Shown here one piece after another: positions 1 through 4,960 of a stretch of 13,332 bases of DNA. Each line of letters opens with the position of its first letter. Positions within the stretch are counted from its first letter, which is position 1. The DNA comes from Cloacimonetes bacterium UBA6081 (lineage in GTDB: Bacteria > Cloacimonadota > Cloacimonadia > Cloacimonadales > Cloacimonadaceae): NCBI GenBank assembly GCA_002428685.1, contig DIXL01000031.1:6404-19735 (forward strand), in the 5' to 3' direction. The notes beneath the pieces were generated by a model that made no database searches, had not been told where the DNA came from, and saw only the letters and a list, made by a program, of their open reading frames with translations. A program made the translations under genes and the position numbers.

Positions 1-4
1 CCAC

Positions 5-48
5 AAGCCGATCGGGAGATCGGCTTCCCGATCGGGAGATCGGCTTCC
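5..48. repeat. 20-bp tandem repeat forming hairpins
   Basis: A 20-bp unit (cgatcgggagatcggcttcc) occurs twice without a break, at 9-28 and 29-48. The first copy sits in a 9-bp perfect stem (aagccgatc at 5-13, gatcggctt at 18-26) around a GGGA loop. This looks like a dispersed intergenic hairpin repeat. It lies at the window edge, so more units may lie upstream. A terminator role for an unseen upstream gene is possible, but no T-run follows. Confidence 0.75.
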
Positions 49-59
49 CTATGCTTGAC

Positions 60-87
60 ATGACAATAGGTTCGCATATTTCATAAT
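60..87 (+). promoter_or_regulatory. Probable promoter of the DUF3795 gene
   Basis: ATGACA at 60-65 and CATAAT at 82-87 are separated by 16 bp; each matches the sigma-70 consensus at five of six bases. A perfect TTGACA at 55-60 overlaps it but has only a poor -10 partner at normal spacing (TATTTC at 77-82). Transcription would start near 94, leaving about 100 nt of leader before the gene. Confidence 0.5.
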
Positions 88-114
88 GGCAGGGAATGCG
101 ATCAAGGGTTGGCC

Positions 115-136
115 ATTCTAATATATAGATTAGAAT
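115..136. promoter_or_regulatory. 8-bp perfect inverted repeat in the DUF3795 leader
   Basis: ATTCTAAT (115-122) and ATTAGAAT (129-136) form a perfect dyad around a 6-nt AT-rich centre. GGCC at 111-114 and at 145-148 extends the symmetry loosely. It lies downstream of the predicted start of transcription and 58 bp before the start codon. It could be an operator for a dimeric repressor or a weak leader hairpin. The AT-rich arms resemble Fur/PerR-type sites only in style, so no regulator is assigned. Confidence 0.5.
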
Positions 137-194
137 ATGTTATGTGGCCAATTGGACTTCAATAGCATCGAATAAACAACAAAAGGAGAAAAAC

Positions 195-527
195 ATGACA
201 AAATTCATCTCAGCCTGTGGCTTGGATTGCCCCGCTTGCGAGTGTTACAAAGCCCATAAATCTAACGATCCCGAAGCCAAAAAGGACATCGCCACCCGCT
301 GGAGCAAAACCTATGATGCCCAGCTTTCGGCTGCAGACATAGCTTGTGATGGCTGTATGAGCACTGGAGCACACTTTTCCTGGTGCAACAAATGCCCCAT
401 CCGTGCTTGCGTGGGAGAAAAAGGCTTTCAAAGCTGTGCCGAATGCAGCAGCTTTCCCTGCCCAACTAATGAGTTTTTATACAACGCTGTTCCCAGTGCC
501 AAAGAAAACATCATCAGCCTCCGCTAA
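195..527 (+). CDS. Cysteine-rich DUF3795 family protein
   Basis: This is a 110-aa protein with 12 cysteines at residues 8, 12, 15, 17, 51, 54, 64, 67, 72, 81, 84 and 89. The order CGLDCPACECY, CDGC, CNKCPIRAC, CAECSSFPC is the pattern of the DUF3795 family, small cytoplasmic proteins of unknown function thought to bind metal. The cysteine pairs suggest a zinc or iron-sulphur fold, which is inference. The start at 195 is chosen because AAAGGAG (182-188) lies just upstream; an in-frame GTG at 144 has no such site and would add 17 unrelated residues. There is no signal peptide. The gene stands alone behind its own promoter and converges on the HU unit. The family call is fairly sure; the role is unknown. 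Confidence 0.85.
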   Translation: MTKFISACGLDCPACECYKAHKSNDPEAKKDIATRWSKTYDAQLSAADIACDGCMSTGAHFSWCNKCPIRACVGEKGFQSCAECSSFPCPTNEFLYNAVPSAKENIISLR

Positions 528-548
528 CTATTTTTTCCCCAATAATTA

Positions 549-579
549 AACGCCGCCATTGTAAACCAATAGCGGCGTT
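549..579. terminator. Hairpin between convergent genes
   Basis: AACGCCGC (549-556) pairs perfectly with GCGGCGTT (572-579). The stem continues with ATTG/CAAT after one mismatch and closes on a TAAAC loop. It lies between the DUF3795 stop (527) and the minus-strand small gene stop (611), so it could end transcription from both sides. Neither side has a strong T-run, so termination efficiency is uncertain. Confidence 0.6.
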
Positions 580-610
580 ATGTTTCTAAACAGATTCCTA
601 AAAGGAAAAC

Positions 611-700
611 CTATTTATGTTTATGACGATTCTTCCGCAGACGTTTTTTCCGCTTGTGTGTGGCGATTTTATGACGTTTTTTCTTCTTTCCGCACGGCAT
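611..700 (-). CDS. 29-aa basic COX24/AURKAIP1-like small protein
   Basis: On the minus strand ATG at 700-698 opens a 29-codon frame ending in TAG at 613-611. The product starts MPCGKKKKRHKIATHKRKKR and ends LRKNRHKHK, and is almost entirely lysine, arginine and histidine. From memory it closely resembles the tiny Bacteroidota proteins beginning MPSGKKRKRHKMATHKRKKR, annotated as AURKAIP1/COX24-domain proteins. Mycobacterial bS22 and mitochondrial mS38 are the ribosome-bound members of that family. A ribosome-associated role is therefore likely but inferred. The gene begins 11 bp after the HU stop and is probably cotranscribed with HU. Only a weak AAGAG-like ribosome binding site precedes it. 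It is short enough to be missed by automatic annotation. Confidence 0.8.
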   Translation of the reverse strand: MPCGKKKKRHKIATHKRKKRLRKNRHKHK

Positions 701-711
701 AATAGTAGCTC

Positions 712-1002
712 TTACTTCTTGGTCTTTACGTCAACAACATTACCTTTGAATTCACGGGAGAATTTGAAGGTTGGGACGGTTCTTTCCGGGACTGGAACTT
801 TTTCATCGGTCTTGGGATTGCGGCCAACGCGGGGTTTGCGGGTTTTCAGTTTGAAGGTGCCAAAGCCACGAACTTCAATGTGACTGCCCTGGGCCAGGCT
901 ATCCTTAATGGATTGCAGAAGGGCGTCAACTACCACAGCTACGTCTTTGCGGATGATTCCGGTGTTTTCCGAAATGATCTTCACTAAATCGGCTTTCGTC
1001 AT
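712..1002 (-). CDS. HU/IHF-family DNA-binding protein
   Basis: This 96-aa histone-like protein bends and compacts DNA as a dimer. N-terminal helices cover about residues 3-38, GFGTF is at 46-50, and the DNA-binding arm follows (residues 53-77). The arm contains GRNPKT (60-65), whose proline is the residue HU uses to intercalate between base pairs. It ends in a typical C-terminal helix with FKFSREFKGNV (79-89). Its length is slightly above the usual 90 residues because of a short basic tail (VKTKK). A strong AAAGGAG site lies 6 nt upstream of the ATG. HU and IHF subunits cannot be separated confidently from sequence alone, so no symbol is given. The small COX24-like gene follows directly. Confidence 0.95.
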   Translation of the reverse strand: MTKADLVKIISENTGIIRKDVAVVVDALLQSIKDSLAQGSHIEVRGFGTFKLKTRKPRVGRNPKTDEKVPVPERTVPTFKFSREFKGNVVDVKTKK

Positions 1003-1075
1003 TTTGTTTCTCCTTTAGATCGGTTGTTTTTATTTTTTCTGCCTAAGCTATCAAGCATTCTTCCAATAAAGTCCT

Positions 1076-1104
1076 ATGAAATAAACCCTTAGGTTTTATG
1101 TCAA
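1076..1104 (-). promoter_or_regulatory. Probable promoter of the HU unit
   Basis: On the minus strand a perfect TTGACA (1104-1099) is followed after 17 bp by TTTCAT (1081-1076), four of six to the consensus. The spacer contains AAACC-TAAG-GGTTT, a 5-bp dyad that could be an operator. Transcription would start near 1070, giving a leader of about 65 nt before the HU start codon. Confidence 0.5.
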
Positions 1105-1405
1105 GGGAAAAATCAACACAAGCAAAAAAACTTTGGCAGAGGGCTTTTTGCATAAAGGCTTGGAGGCATTGCATTTATTATCTGCCGACTCAGACTGAAG
1201 GTGTTTGCTCAAATTATCATCTCAGGTTTATCAAAACCATCATACGCCCAAAAGCATGCATCCCAAGCAAAAGCAGACTACATATTGGATTAGTGGTGCT
1301 AATATATTTCTCTTGACATTTAGCTACACTTCTATCATCGTGAGCCAAGTATTAGCTGCACTCATGTATTTGGCTAATAACTAATAATTTATGGGAAGGT
1401 TACCT
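1105..1405. other. Intergenic stretch without a convincing gene
   Basis: Between the divergent HU promoter and the next gene I see no coding sequence with a ribosome binding site. It holds a perfect TTGACA at 1313-1318 followed by TATCAT at 1333-1338, but the 14-bp spacing is too short for a standard promoter. Two overlapping inverted repeats lie just before the gene: AGCCAA (1343-1348) with TTGGCT (1370-1375), and TATTAG (1350-1355) with CTAATA (1374-1379). They cannot both form, so they may act as a leader switch; the evidence is weak. Confidence 0.4.
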
Positions 1406-2041
1406 ATGAATGCCATCGGACTTTTGCCCCAAACAAGCTTCTGCACAATGCAGGTTGTCGGAAAAAACCTGATTCTGCACTACGAAGGCAGGCAGCACTG
1501 CCTAAAACTTTGTAACAGCCTGAAAAAACTTCTTGCACTCTTATCTCATCCCGGCATGCCTATTACTTATCTGATGCTGGATACAAGCCCCAATGCCATA
1601 GAGGCTAAATACAGGCAGTTTGGTGATCATGTTCAATTGGAAGAAAATGGATTACACGCTCAGGAAAGCTTTCTTCGCATACCCATGGTAGATTTGAAGA
1701 CAGTGAAAGCCGTGAAGCAGCGCTTATTGCAGATTATCTCCCAGCAGGCAGAAAGGGAGGAATATTGCGATCTTGCCCCTTTGGAAGAACTGCAAACCGA
1801 ACAGGAACAGTTGGTTGCATATCTTAAAGAAGTGTATCGCCCCCAAGGTATTAGCAAGGGTTTTTGCGATGAGGGAGCTTTATTGCATAAACGGGTTCAG
1901 AAAAACCTGTTGCGTGCTTTGGCACAGATTAATGAAGTGGAACCCTATTTGGCCAGACAGATCAAAGCCTCGTTGAAGCTGCATCAGACCATAGTATTTC
2001 ACCCGCAACAGCTTCAGATCGAGATTCTGGGATTTATTTAG
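1406..2041 (+). CDS. Unrecognised 211-aa protein
   Basis: I do not recognise this protein as a whole. The start at 1406 is preferred over the in-frame ATG at 1391 because GGGAAGG (1393-1399) then serves as ribosome binding site. No signal peptide or membrane segment is visible, so it is probably cytoplasmic. The N-terminal third mixes short strands and helices and has four cysteines. A long charged helix rich in E and Q follows (about residues 95-140 of the product). The C-terminal part, with KRVQKNLLRALAQINEVEPY then LARQIKASLKLHQTIVFHP, resembles a helical module I recall from bacterial proteins, ending in the pattern R..V...I..A...I...P.L...L..SI..G....P and often paired with DNA-binding domains. 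That similarity is an inference. It is probably monocistronic, since a good promoter follows at once. Confidence 0.75.
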   Translation: MNAIGLLPQTSFCTMQVVGKNLILHYEGRQHCLKLCNSLKKLLALLSHPGMPITYLMLDTSPNAIEAKYRQFGDHVQLEENGLHAQESFLRIPMVDLKTVKAVKQRLLQIISQQAEREEYCDLAPLEELQTEQEQLVAYLKEVYRPQGISKGFCDEGALLHKRVQKNLLRALAQINEVEPYLARQIKASLKLHQTIVFHPQQLQIEILGFI

Positions 2042-2043
2042 GT

Positions 2044-2071
2044 TTGGCAGGGACAAAATATGGCTTATAAT
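2044..2071 (+). promoter_or_regulatory. Strong promoter of the alcohol dehydrogenase gene
   Basis: TTGGCA (2044-2049) and a perfect TATAAT (2066-2071) are separated by 16 bp, starting two bases after the stop of the preceding gene. It is the best sigma-70-type promoter in the window. A near-palindrome TGGCCTTTAGGTCA (2081-2094) lies just past the expected start of transcription and is a candidate operator. Confidence 0.7.
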
Positions 2072-2124
2072 AAGAAAGAGTGGCCTTTAGGTCATCACAA
2101 ACATGAATTATTAAGGAGAAAGCC

Positions 2125-3267
2125 ATGGAGGCCTTCACATTTTACAATCCAACTCGCGTAATTTCGGGGGTTGGAATGATTAGAAACATCGGCAAGGAAC
2201 TGAAAAATGACGGGGTTAAAAGTTGCCTTATGGTGGCTGGAGGCGGTTCTATCAAAGAAAATGGAGTTTACAATCAGGTTTTGGAATCCCTCCGTGAGCA
2301 CCAGGTAGAATTCCACGAAATTTGGGGAGTACAACCCAATCCGACCTTGGAGAAAGTGCTCGAAATAGTTAGCCTGGCTAAAGAAAAACAAGTTGATGCC
2401 ATTCTTGCTGTAGGTGGAGGCAGCGTTATTGATAGTGCAAAAACTGCTGCTGCCGGCGTGTTTTTACAAAATCCCTGGAGTGCTTTTATCGGAAAAGAAA
2501 AAATAGATAAAGCCCTGCCGCTATACACGGTGCTTACCCTTTCGGCAACAGGTAGCGAAATGAACGGTAGTGCCGTCATTACCAATTCTGGCACCAAACA
2601 AAAATTCGGAATTTCATCTACCCGATTATACCCCCGCTTAAGTATTATTGACCCGGCTGTCCAATGCAGCCTGCCATTTAAACAAACTGCCAACGGAGCG
2701 ATTGACTCTATGGCACATATTTTGGAGTATTATTTTGCCGACGATAAAGCCATCAGCACTCTTGCGGTTAGCGATGCCTTATTGAAAACCATTGTGGATA
2801 TGACAGACCGCTTAAAGCTGAATCCAGGAGACCTGCTTGCACGAGGGAATTTGGCTTGGTGCGCTTCGTTGGCCTTAAATGGACTAACAAGCGTGGGACT
2901 AAAAGGCGGAGATTGGGCTTGCCACCAAATTGAGCATGCCTTTTCAGCTCTCCATCCCGATATTTCACACGGTGAGGGCTTGGGAGTTATTTTCCCGGCT
3001 TGGATTGAATATATGAGCGAGAAAGACCACACCCGTTTTCTACGGTGGTCAAAAAACACCTGGGGAGAAGAAAATGTGGCACGAGGCGTTCACAGGTTCC
3101 GCGAAAAAATCGAAAACTGGGGATTGGCTACCAGCTTGCGCGATTTGGGTATCAAAGAAACTGAGCTTACCGAAATCGTCCGTTTAATTATGGTTACTCC
3201 CCGCATCGGTGCTGTAAGTAAATTCAATTCTAACGATGTGGAGTCGCTATTGATGCTGGCATATTGA
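2125..3267 (+). CDS. Iron-containing alcohol dehydrogenase, YqhD/BdhA type
   Basis: This 380-aa cytoplasmic enzyme interconverts aldehydes or ketones and alcohols with NAD(P)H. It has the family's Rossmann-like N-terminal half and metal-binding helical C-terminal half. GGGS at 39-42 (AGGGSIKENGVY) matches the YqhD/BdhA motif that contacts the NADPH phosphate. The nucleotide loop is VGGGSVIDSAK (96-106). Metal ligands expected for the family are visible as D194 and H198 (NGAIDSMAH), H267 (WACHQIEH) and H282 (SHGEG), close to the E. coli YqhD positions. AAGGAG (2113-2118) precedes the ATG. The length is normal and the protein looks intact. It probably works in fermentation or aldehyde detoxification; NADPH preference and exact substrate are inferences. 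It is transcribed alone and ends 20 bp before the repeat cluster. Confidence 0.93.
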   Translation: MEAFTFYNPTRVISGVGMIRNIGKELKNDGVKSCLMVAGGGSIKENGVYNQVLESLREHQVEFHEIWGVQPNPTLEKVLEIVSLAKEKQVDAILAVGGGSVIDSAKTAAAGVFLQNPWSAFIGKEKIDKALPLYTVLTLSATGSEMNGSAVITNSGTKQKFGISSTRLYPRLSIIDPAVQCSLPFKQTANGAIDSMAHILEYYFADDKAISTLAVSDALLKTIVDMTDRLKLNPGDLLARGNLAWCASLALNGLTSVGLKGGDWACHQIEHAFSALHPDISHGEGLGVIFPAWIEYMSEKDHTRFLRWSKNTWGEENVARGVHRFREKIENWGLATSLRDLGIKETELTEIVRLIMVTPRIGAVSKFNSNDVESLLMLAY

Positions 3268-3286
3268 CAGGTGCAGGAGCCCTTCT

Positions 3287-3382
3287 AAGTGTGGAGTAAA
3301 TTTAAGTGTGGAGTAAATTTAAGTGTGGAGTAAATTTAAGTGTGGAGTAAATTTAAGTGTGGAGTAAATTTAAGTGTGGAGT
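3287..3382 (+). repeat. 17-bp direct repeat array, left flank
   Basis: Five perfect 17-bp copies of aagtgtggagtaaattt run without spacers from 3287 to 3371, and a sixth partial copy (aagtgtggagt, 3372-3382) merges into the left end of the 187-bp element. A single degenerate copy with two changes (aagtatagagtaaattt) sits at 4532-4548, directly before the third 187-bp copy. The unit's first 11 bases equal the outer part of the element's terminal repeat. Confidence 0.95.
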
Positions 3383-3557
3383 CGTTTAAGCCTTTCCAAA
3401 TTCCAAGGCTATCTCCAATTTTCACGGCTTAAAGGACTACACACGTCAGTAGCAGATTTGTGATAGTGGGATGCCAAGAATGCCGTGTGTAGTCCTTGCC
3501 ACCCTACAATATGAGATAGCTTTAAAATGAGCACTGGTGGCAACGACTCCACACTTA
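3371..3557 (+). repeat. 187-bp palindromic element, copy A
   Basis: It is bounded by perfect 16-bp terminal inverted repeats, taagtgtggagtcgtt (3371-3386) and aacgactccacactta (3542-3557). Inside lie an 11-bp stem (3405-3415 with 3513-3523, one G-T pair) and a 14-bp perfect stem (aaggactacacacg at 3432-3445 with 3484-3497). The whole can fold as one long imperfect hairpin or cruciform. It ends 45 bp before the transposase start codon. It differs from copies B and C at nine positions each, three of them clustered in the apical loop. Confidence 0.93.
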
Positions 3558-3578
3558 CAGAGACTCCACACTTACAGA
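3545..3578 (-). repeat. 17-bp direct repeats, right flank of copy A
   Basis: Two 17-bp units gactccacacttacaga (3545-3561, 3562-3578) overlap the right terminal repeat. Read on the minus strand they contain the same 11-bp core aagtgtggagt as the left array, followed by a different 6-bp tail. The two arrays therefore face each other with identical period. Copy C has the same pair at 4722-4755; copy B has only one unit. Confidence 0.9.
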
Positions 3579-3602
3579 GAGGAAAGAAAAAAGGAAAAAA
3601 CC

Positions 3603-4172
3603 ATGCGTGTAAGGCAAGTGCAGTTTAGTAAGGGCTCGTTTTATCATCTTTACAATCATTCCGCAAAGGGAGAATTGCTGTTCAGAGATTCTCAAGACTA
3701 TGATATGTGCCTAACCCTCTTCTCAAAATACATTAGTAAGGATTTTTATGAGTTGGGAGCATATTGCCTGATGCCCAATCACTATCATATGTTAATTAGG
3801 CAGCTAACCACCGCACCCGTAACTGAGCCCTTCTTTCAAATTTGGCAGAGATATTCACGCTATTACAATAAGAAATACGCTCAATTTGGCTCCATCTTCT
3901 GTGAAAAACTCCAACATGTTTGGATAAATAACGAACTACACCTGCAAGCATTATCTGCCTATATCCATCTTAATCCGGTAAAAGCAAGGCTGGTTACATC
4001 TCCAGAGTTATGGCTATATTCAGACTTTTTGGATTGGATTGGACAGCGCACCTCTAAGCTTTTTAATCCAGCCTTGCGGGATGTATATTACCGTAATAGT
4101 GCAGAATATCAAGACCTGATCCAATACTTTTCTACTGCTCAAATTGAAAAGAGATTGTTAATAGACGACTAA
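3603..4172 (+). CDS. REP-associated tyrosine transposase (RAYT, Y1/HUH family)
   Basis: This 189-aa protein belongs to the Y1 transposase family (IS200-like fold) that nicks and joins single-stranded DNA at hairpin sites. The HUH metal motif is H60-Y61-H62 in CLMPNHYHMLIR. The nucleophilic tyrosine is probably one of Y84, Y87 or Y88 in RYSRYYNKKY, about 25 residues later. YIHLNPVKARLV (120-131) is the typical RAYT motif. The start at 3603 is set by AAGGA (3591-3595); an in-frame GTG at 3537 would run through the terminal repeat and is rejected. The gene looks intact. RAYTs normally do not move as classic insertion sequences but handle the palindromes around them, which fits the three 187-bp copies here. 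Its leader contains the hairpin, so the protein could bind its own promoter region; that is inference. Confidence 0.92.
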   Translation: MRVRQVQFSKGSFYHLYNHSAKGELLFRDSQDYDMCLTLFSKYISKDFYELGAYCLMPNHYHMLIRQLTTAPVTEPFFQIWQRYSRYYNKKYAQFGSIFCEKLQHVWINNELHLQALSAYIHLNPVKARLVTSPELWLYSDFLDWIGQRTSKLFNPALRDVYYRNSAEYQDLIQYFSTAQIEKRLLIDD

Positions 4173-4174
4173 GC

Positions 4175-4272
4175 AAGTGTGGAGTCGTTTAAGCCTTCCC
4201 CAATTCCAAGGATATCTCGTTGTAAGTGTGGAGTCGTTTAAGCCTTTCCAAATTCCAAGGCTATCTCGTTGT
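4175..4272 (+). repeat. 49-bp tandem copies of the element's left end
   Basis: Two units of exactly 49 bp (4175-4223, 4224-4272) each begin aagtgtggagtcgtttaagc, run through the ccaaggctatctc arm and end cgttgt. They are followed in phase by copy B, whose first part is the same sequence. They look like left ends of the 187-bp element multiplied in tandem, immediately behind the transposase stop codon (4170-4172). The first unit carries gatatc in place of gctatc. Confidence 0.92.
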
Positions 4273-4458
4273 AAGTGTGGAGTCGTTTAAGCCTTTCCCA
4301 ATTCCAAGGCTATCTCCAATTTTTTCGGCTTAAAGGACTACACACGTCAGTAGCTGATTTGTGAAAGCCGGATGCCAAGAATGCCGTGTGTAGTCCTTGC
4401 CACCCTACAATATGAGATAGCTTTAAAATGAGTGCTGGTGGCAACGACTCCACACTTA
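4272..4458 (+). repeat. 187-bp palindromic element, copy B
   Basis: It has the same length and the same perfect 16-bp ends (4272-4287, 4443-4458) as copy A. The 14-bp apical stem is at 4333-4346 with 4385-4398. The loop reads gtagctgatttgtg then aaagccggatgcc, containing GTAG and GCCGGAT, both also found in E. coli REP sequences. CGGCTT (4326-4331) can pair with AAGCCG (4365-4370) as an alternative fold that copy A has lost. It differs from copy C at only four positions. Confidence 0.93.
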
Positions 4459-4480
4459 CAGAGAGGAAAGAAAAAAAACC

Positions 4481-4609
4481 ATGCGTGTAAGGCAAGTGCA
4501 GTTTAGTAAGGGCTCGTTTTATCGATTAAATAAGTATAGAGTAAATTTAAGTGTGGAGTCGTTTAAGCCTTCCCCAATTCCAAGGCTATCTCCAATTTTT
4601 TCGGCTTAA
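4481..4609 (+). pseudogene. Truncated RAYT gene behind copy B
   Basis: The first 14 codons (MRVRQVQFSKGSFY) are identical to the intact gene, and homology stops at 4523. The frame then runs 28 codons through a junction (gattaaataagtatagag) and into copy C before a stop at 4607-4609. The junction matches the intact gene's end (gactaagcaagtgtggag) at 13 of 18 bases, so this is best read as an internal deletion keeping both gene ends. It has no HUH motif and cannot be active. Confidence 0.85.
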
Positions 4610-4734
4610 AGGACTACACACGTCAGTAGCTGATTTGTGAAAGCCGGATGCCAAGAATGCCGCGTGTAGTCCTTGCCACCCTACAATATGAGATAGCTTT
4701 AAAATGAGCACTGGTGGCAACGACTCCACACTTA
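4548..4734 (+). repeat. 187-bp palindromic element, copy C
   Basis: Terminal repeats lie at 4548-4563 and 4719-4734. The apical stem (4609-4622 with 4661-4674) has one mismatch from a T-to-C change at 4663. The 11-bp stem is at 4582-4592 with 4690-4700. The downstream leader, with two 17-bp units and the aaggaaaaaacc ribosome binding region, is identical to that of copy A, whereas copy B's leader is shorter. Confidence 0.93.
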
Positions 4735-4779
4735 CAGAGACTCCACACTTACAGAGAGGAAAGAAAAAAGGAAAAAACC

Positions 4780-4893
4780 ATGCGTGTAAGGCAAGTGCAG
4801 TTTAGTAAGGGCTCGTTTGATCATCTTTACAATCATTCCGCAAAGTACTCCAGATTAAACATAATCAATCAGGCGAAAACAGATTTTTATTGA
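4780..4893 (+). pseudogene. Truncated RAYT gene behind copy C
   Basis: The first 22 codons (MRVRQVQFSKGSF then HLYNHSAK) match the intact gene apart from Y14D, and homology ends at 4845. The frame continues 15 unrelated codons to TGA at 4891-4893. The deletion point differs from that of the copy B remnant, so the two arose by separate deletions. Its stop overlaps the TTGACA proposed as the -35 box of the next gene run. Confidence 0.85.
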
Positions 4894-4918
4894 CAATTTG
4901 GGGTGAGTAGAAGCTGAT
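4890..4918 (+). promoter_or_regulatory. Possible promoter of the 4961-9597 gene run
   Basis: A perfect TTGACA lies at 4890-4895, with GCTGAT 17 bp further on (three of six). The -10 is weak, so this is a tentative call. It sits just outside the palindromic units and is the only -35-like box between the RAYT locus and the next gene. Confidence 0.35.
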
Positions 4919-4960
4919 GCTATCAAGTGAAATACTAAATTGCTTAGATAGGAGAGATAG

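Larger units (their letters stand above)
3287..4860 (+). mobile_element. RAYT locus: Y1 transposase plus three palindromic units
   Basis: The locus consists of three successive units. Each has 17-bp or 49-bp repeats, a 187-bp palindromic element and then a transposase gene that is full-length in the first unit and cut short in the other two. The right edge is uncertain: homology to the parent is clear to 4845, and a gattaaaca stretch at 4853-4861 may be the remnant of the gene's 3' end. I saw no target duplication, which fits Y1 enzymes. The block separates two ordinary housekeeping regions and has its own strong repeat structure, so it is probably a recent acquisition or amplification. Confidence 0.8.

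Noticed and set aside
617..883. 88-codon plus-strand frame opposite HU
   Set aside because: It is the antisense of HU and of the small basic gene, both of which have clear family matches.
1098..1316. 72-codon open frame upstream of the unknown 211-aa gene
   Set aside because: It has no ribosome binding site, its start overlaps the HU -35 box, and the composition looks random.
3287..3382. Possible CRISPR array
   Set aside because: The 17-bp units are directly adjacent with no spacers, and no cas genes are present.
3287..3578. Iterons of a plasmid replication origin
   Set aside because: No replication initiator gene is present; the units share their core with the ends of the RAYT-linked element, which explains them better.
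3537..3602. Extended N-terminus of the transposase from GTG at 3537
   Set aside because: It would translate the terminal repeat itself; a ribosome binding site precedes the ATG at 3603 and the family motif alignment begins there.
3371..4734. Classic DDE insertion sequence with terminal inverted repeats
   Set aside because: The only enzyme present is a Y1/HUH protein, and no target duplication was seen.
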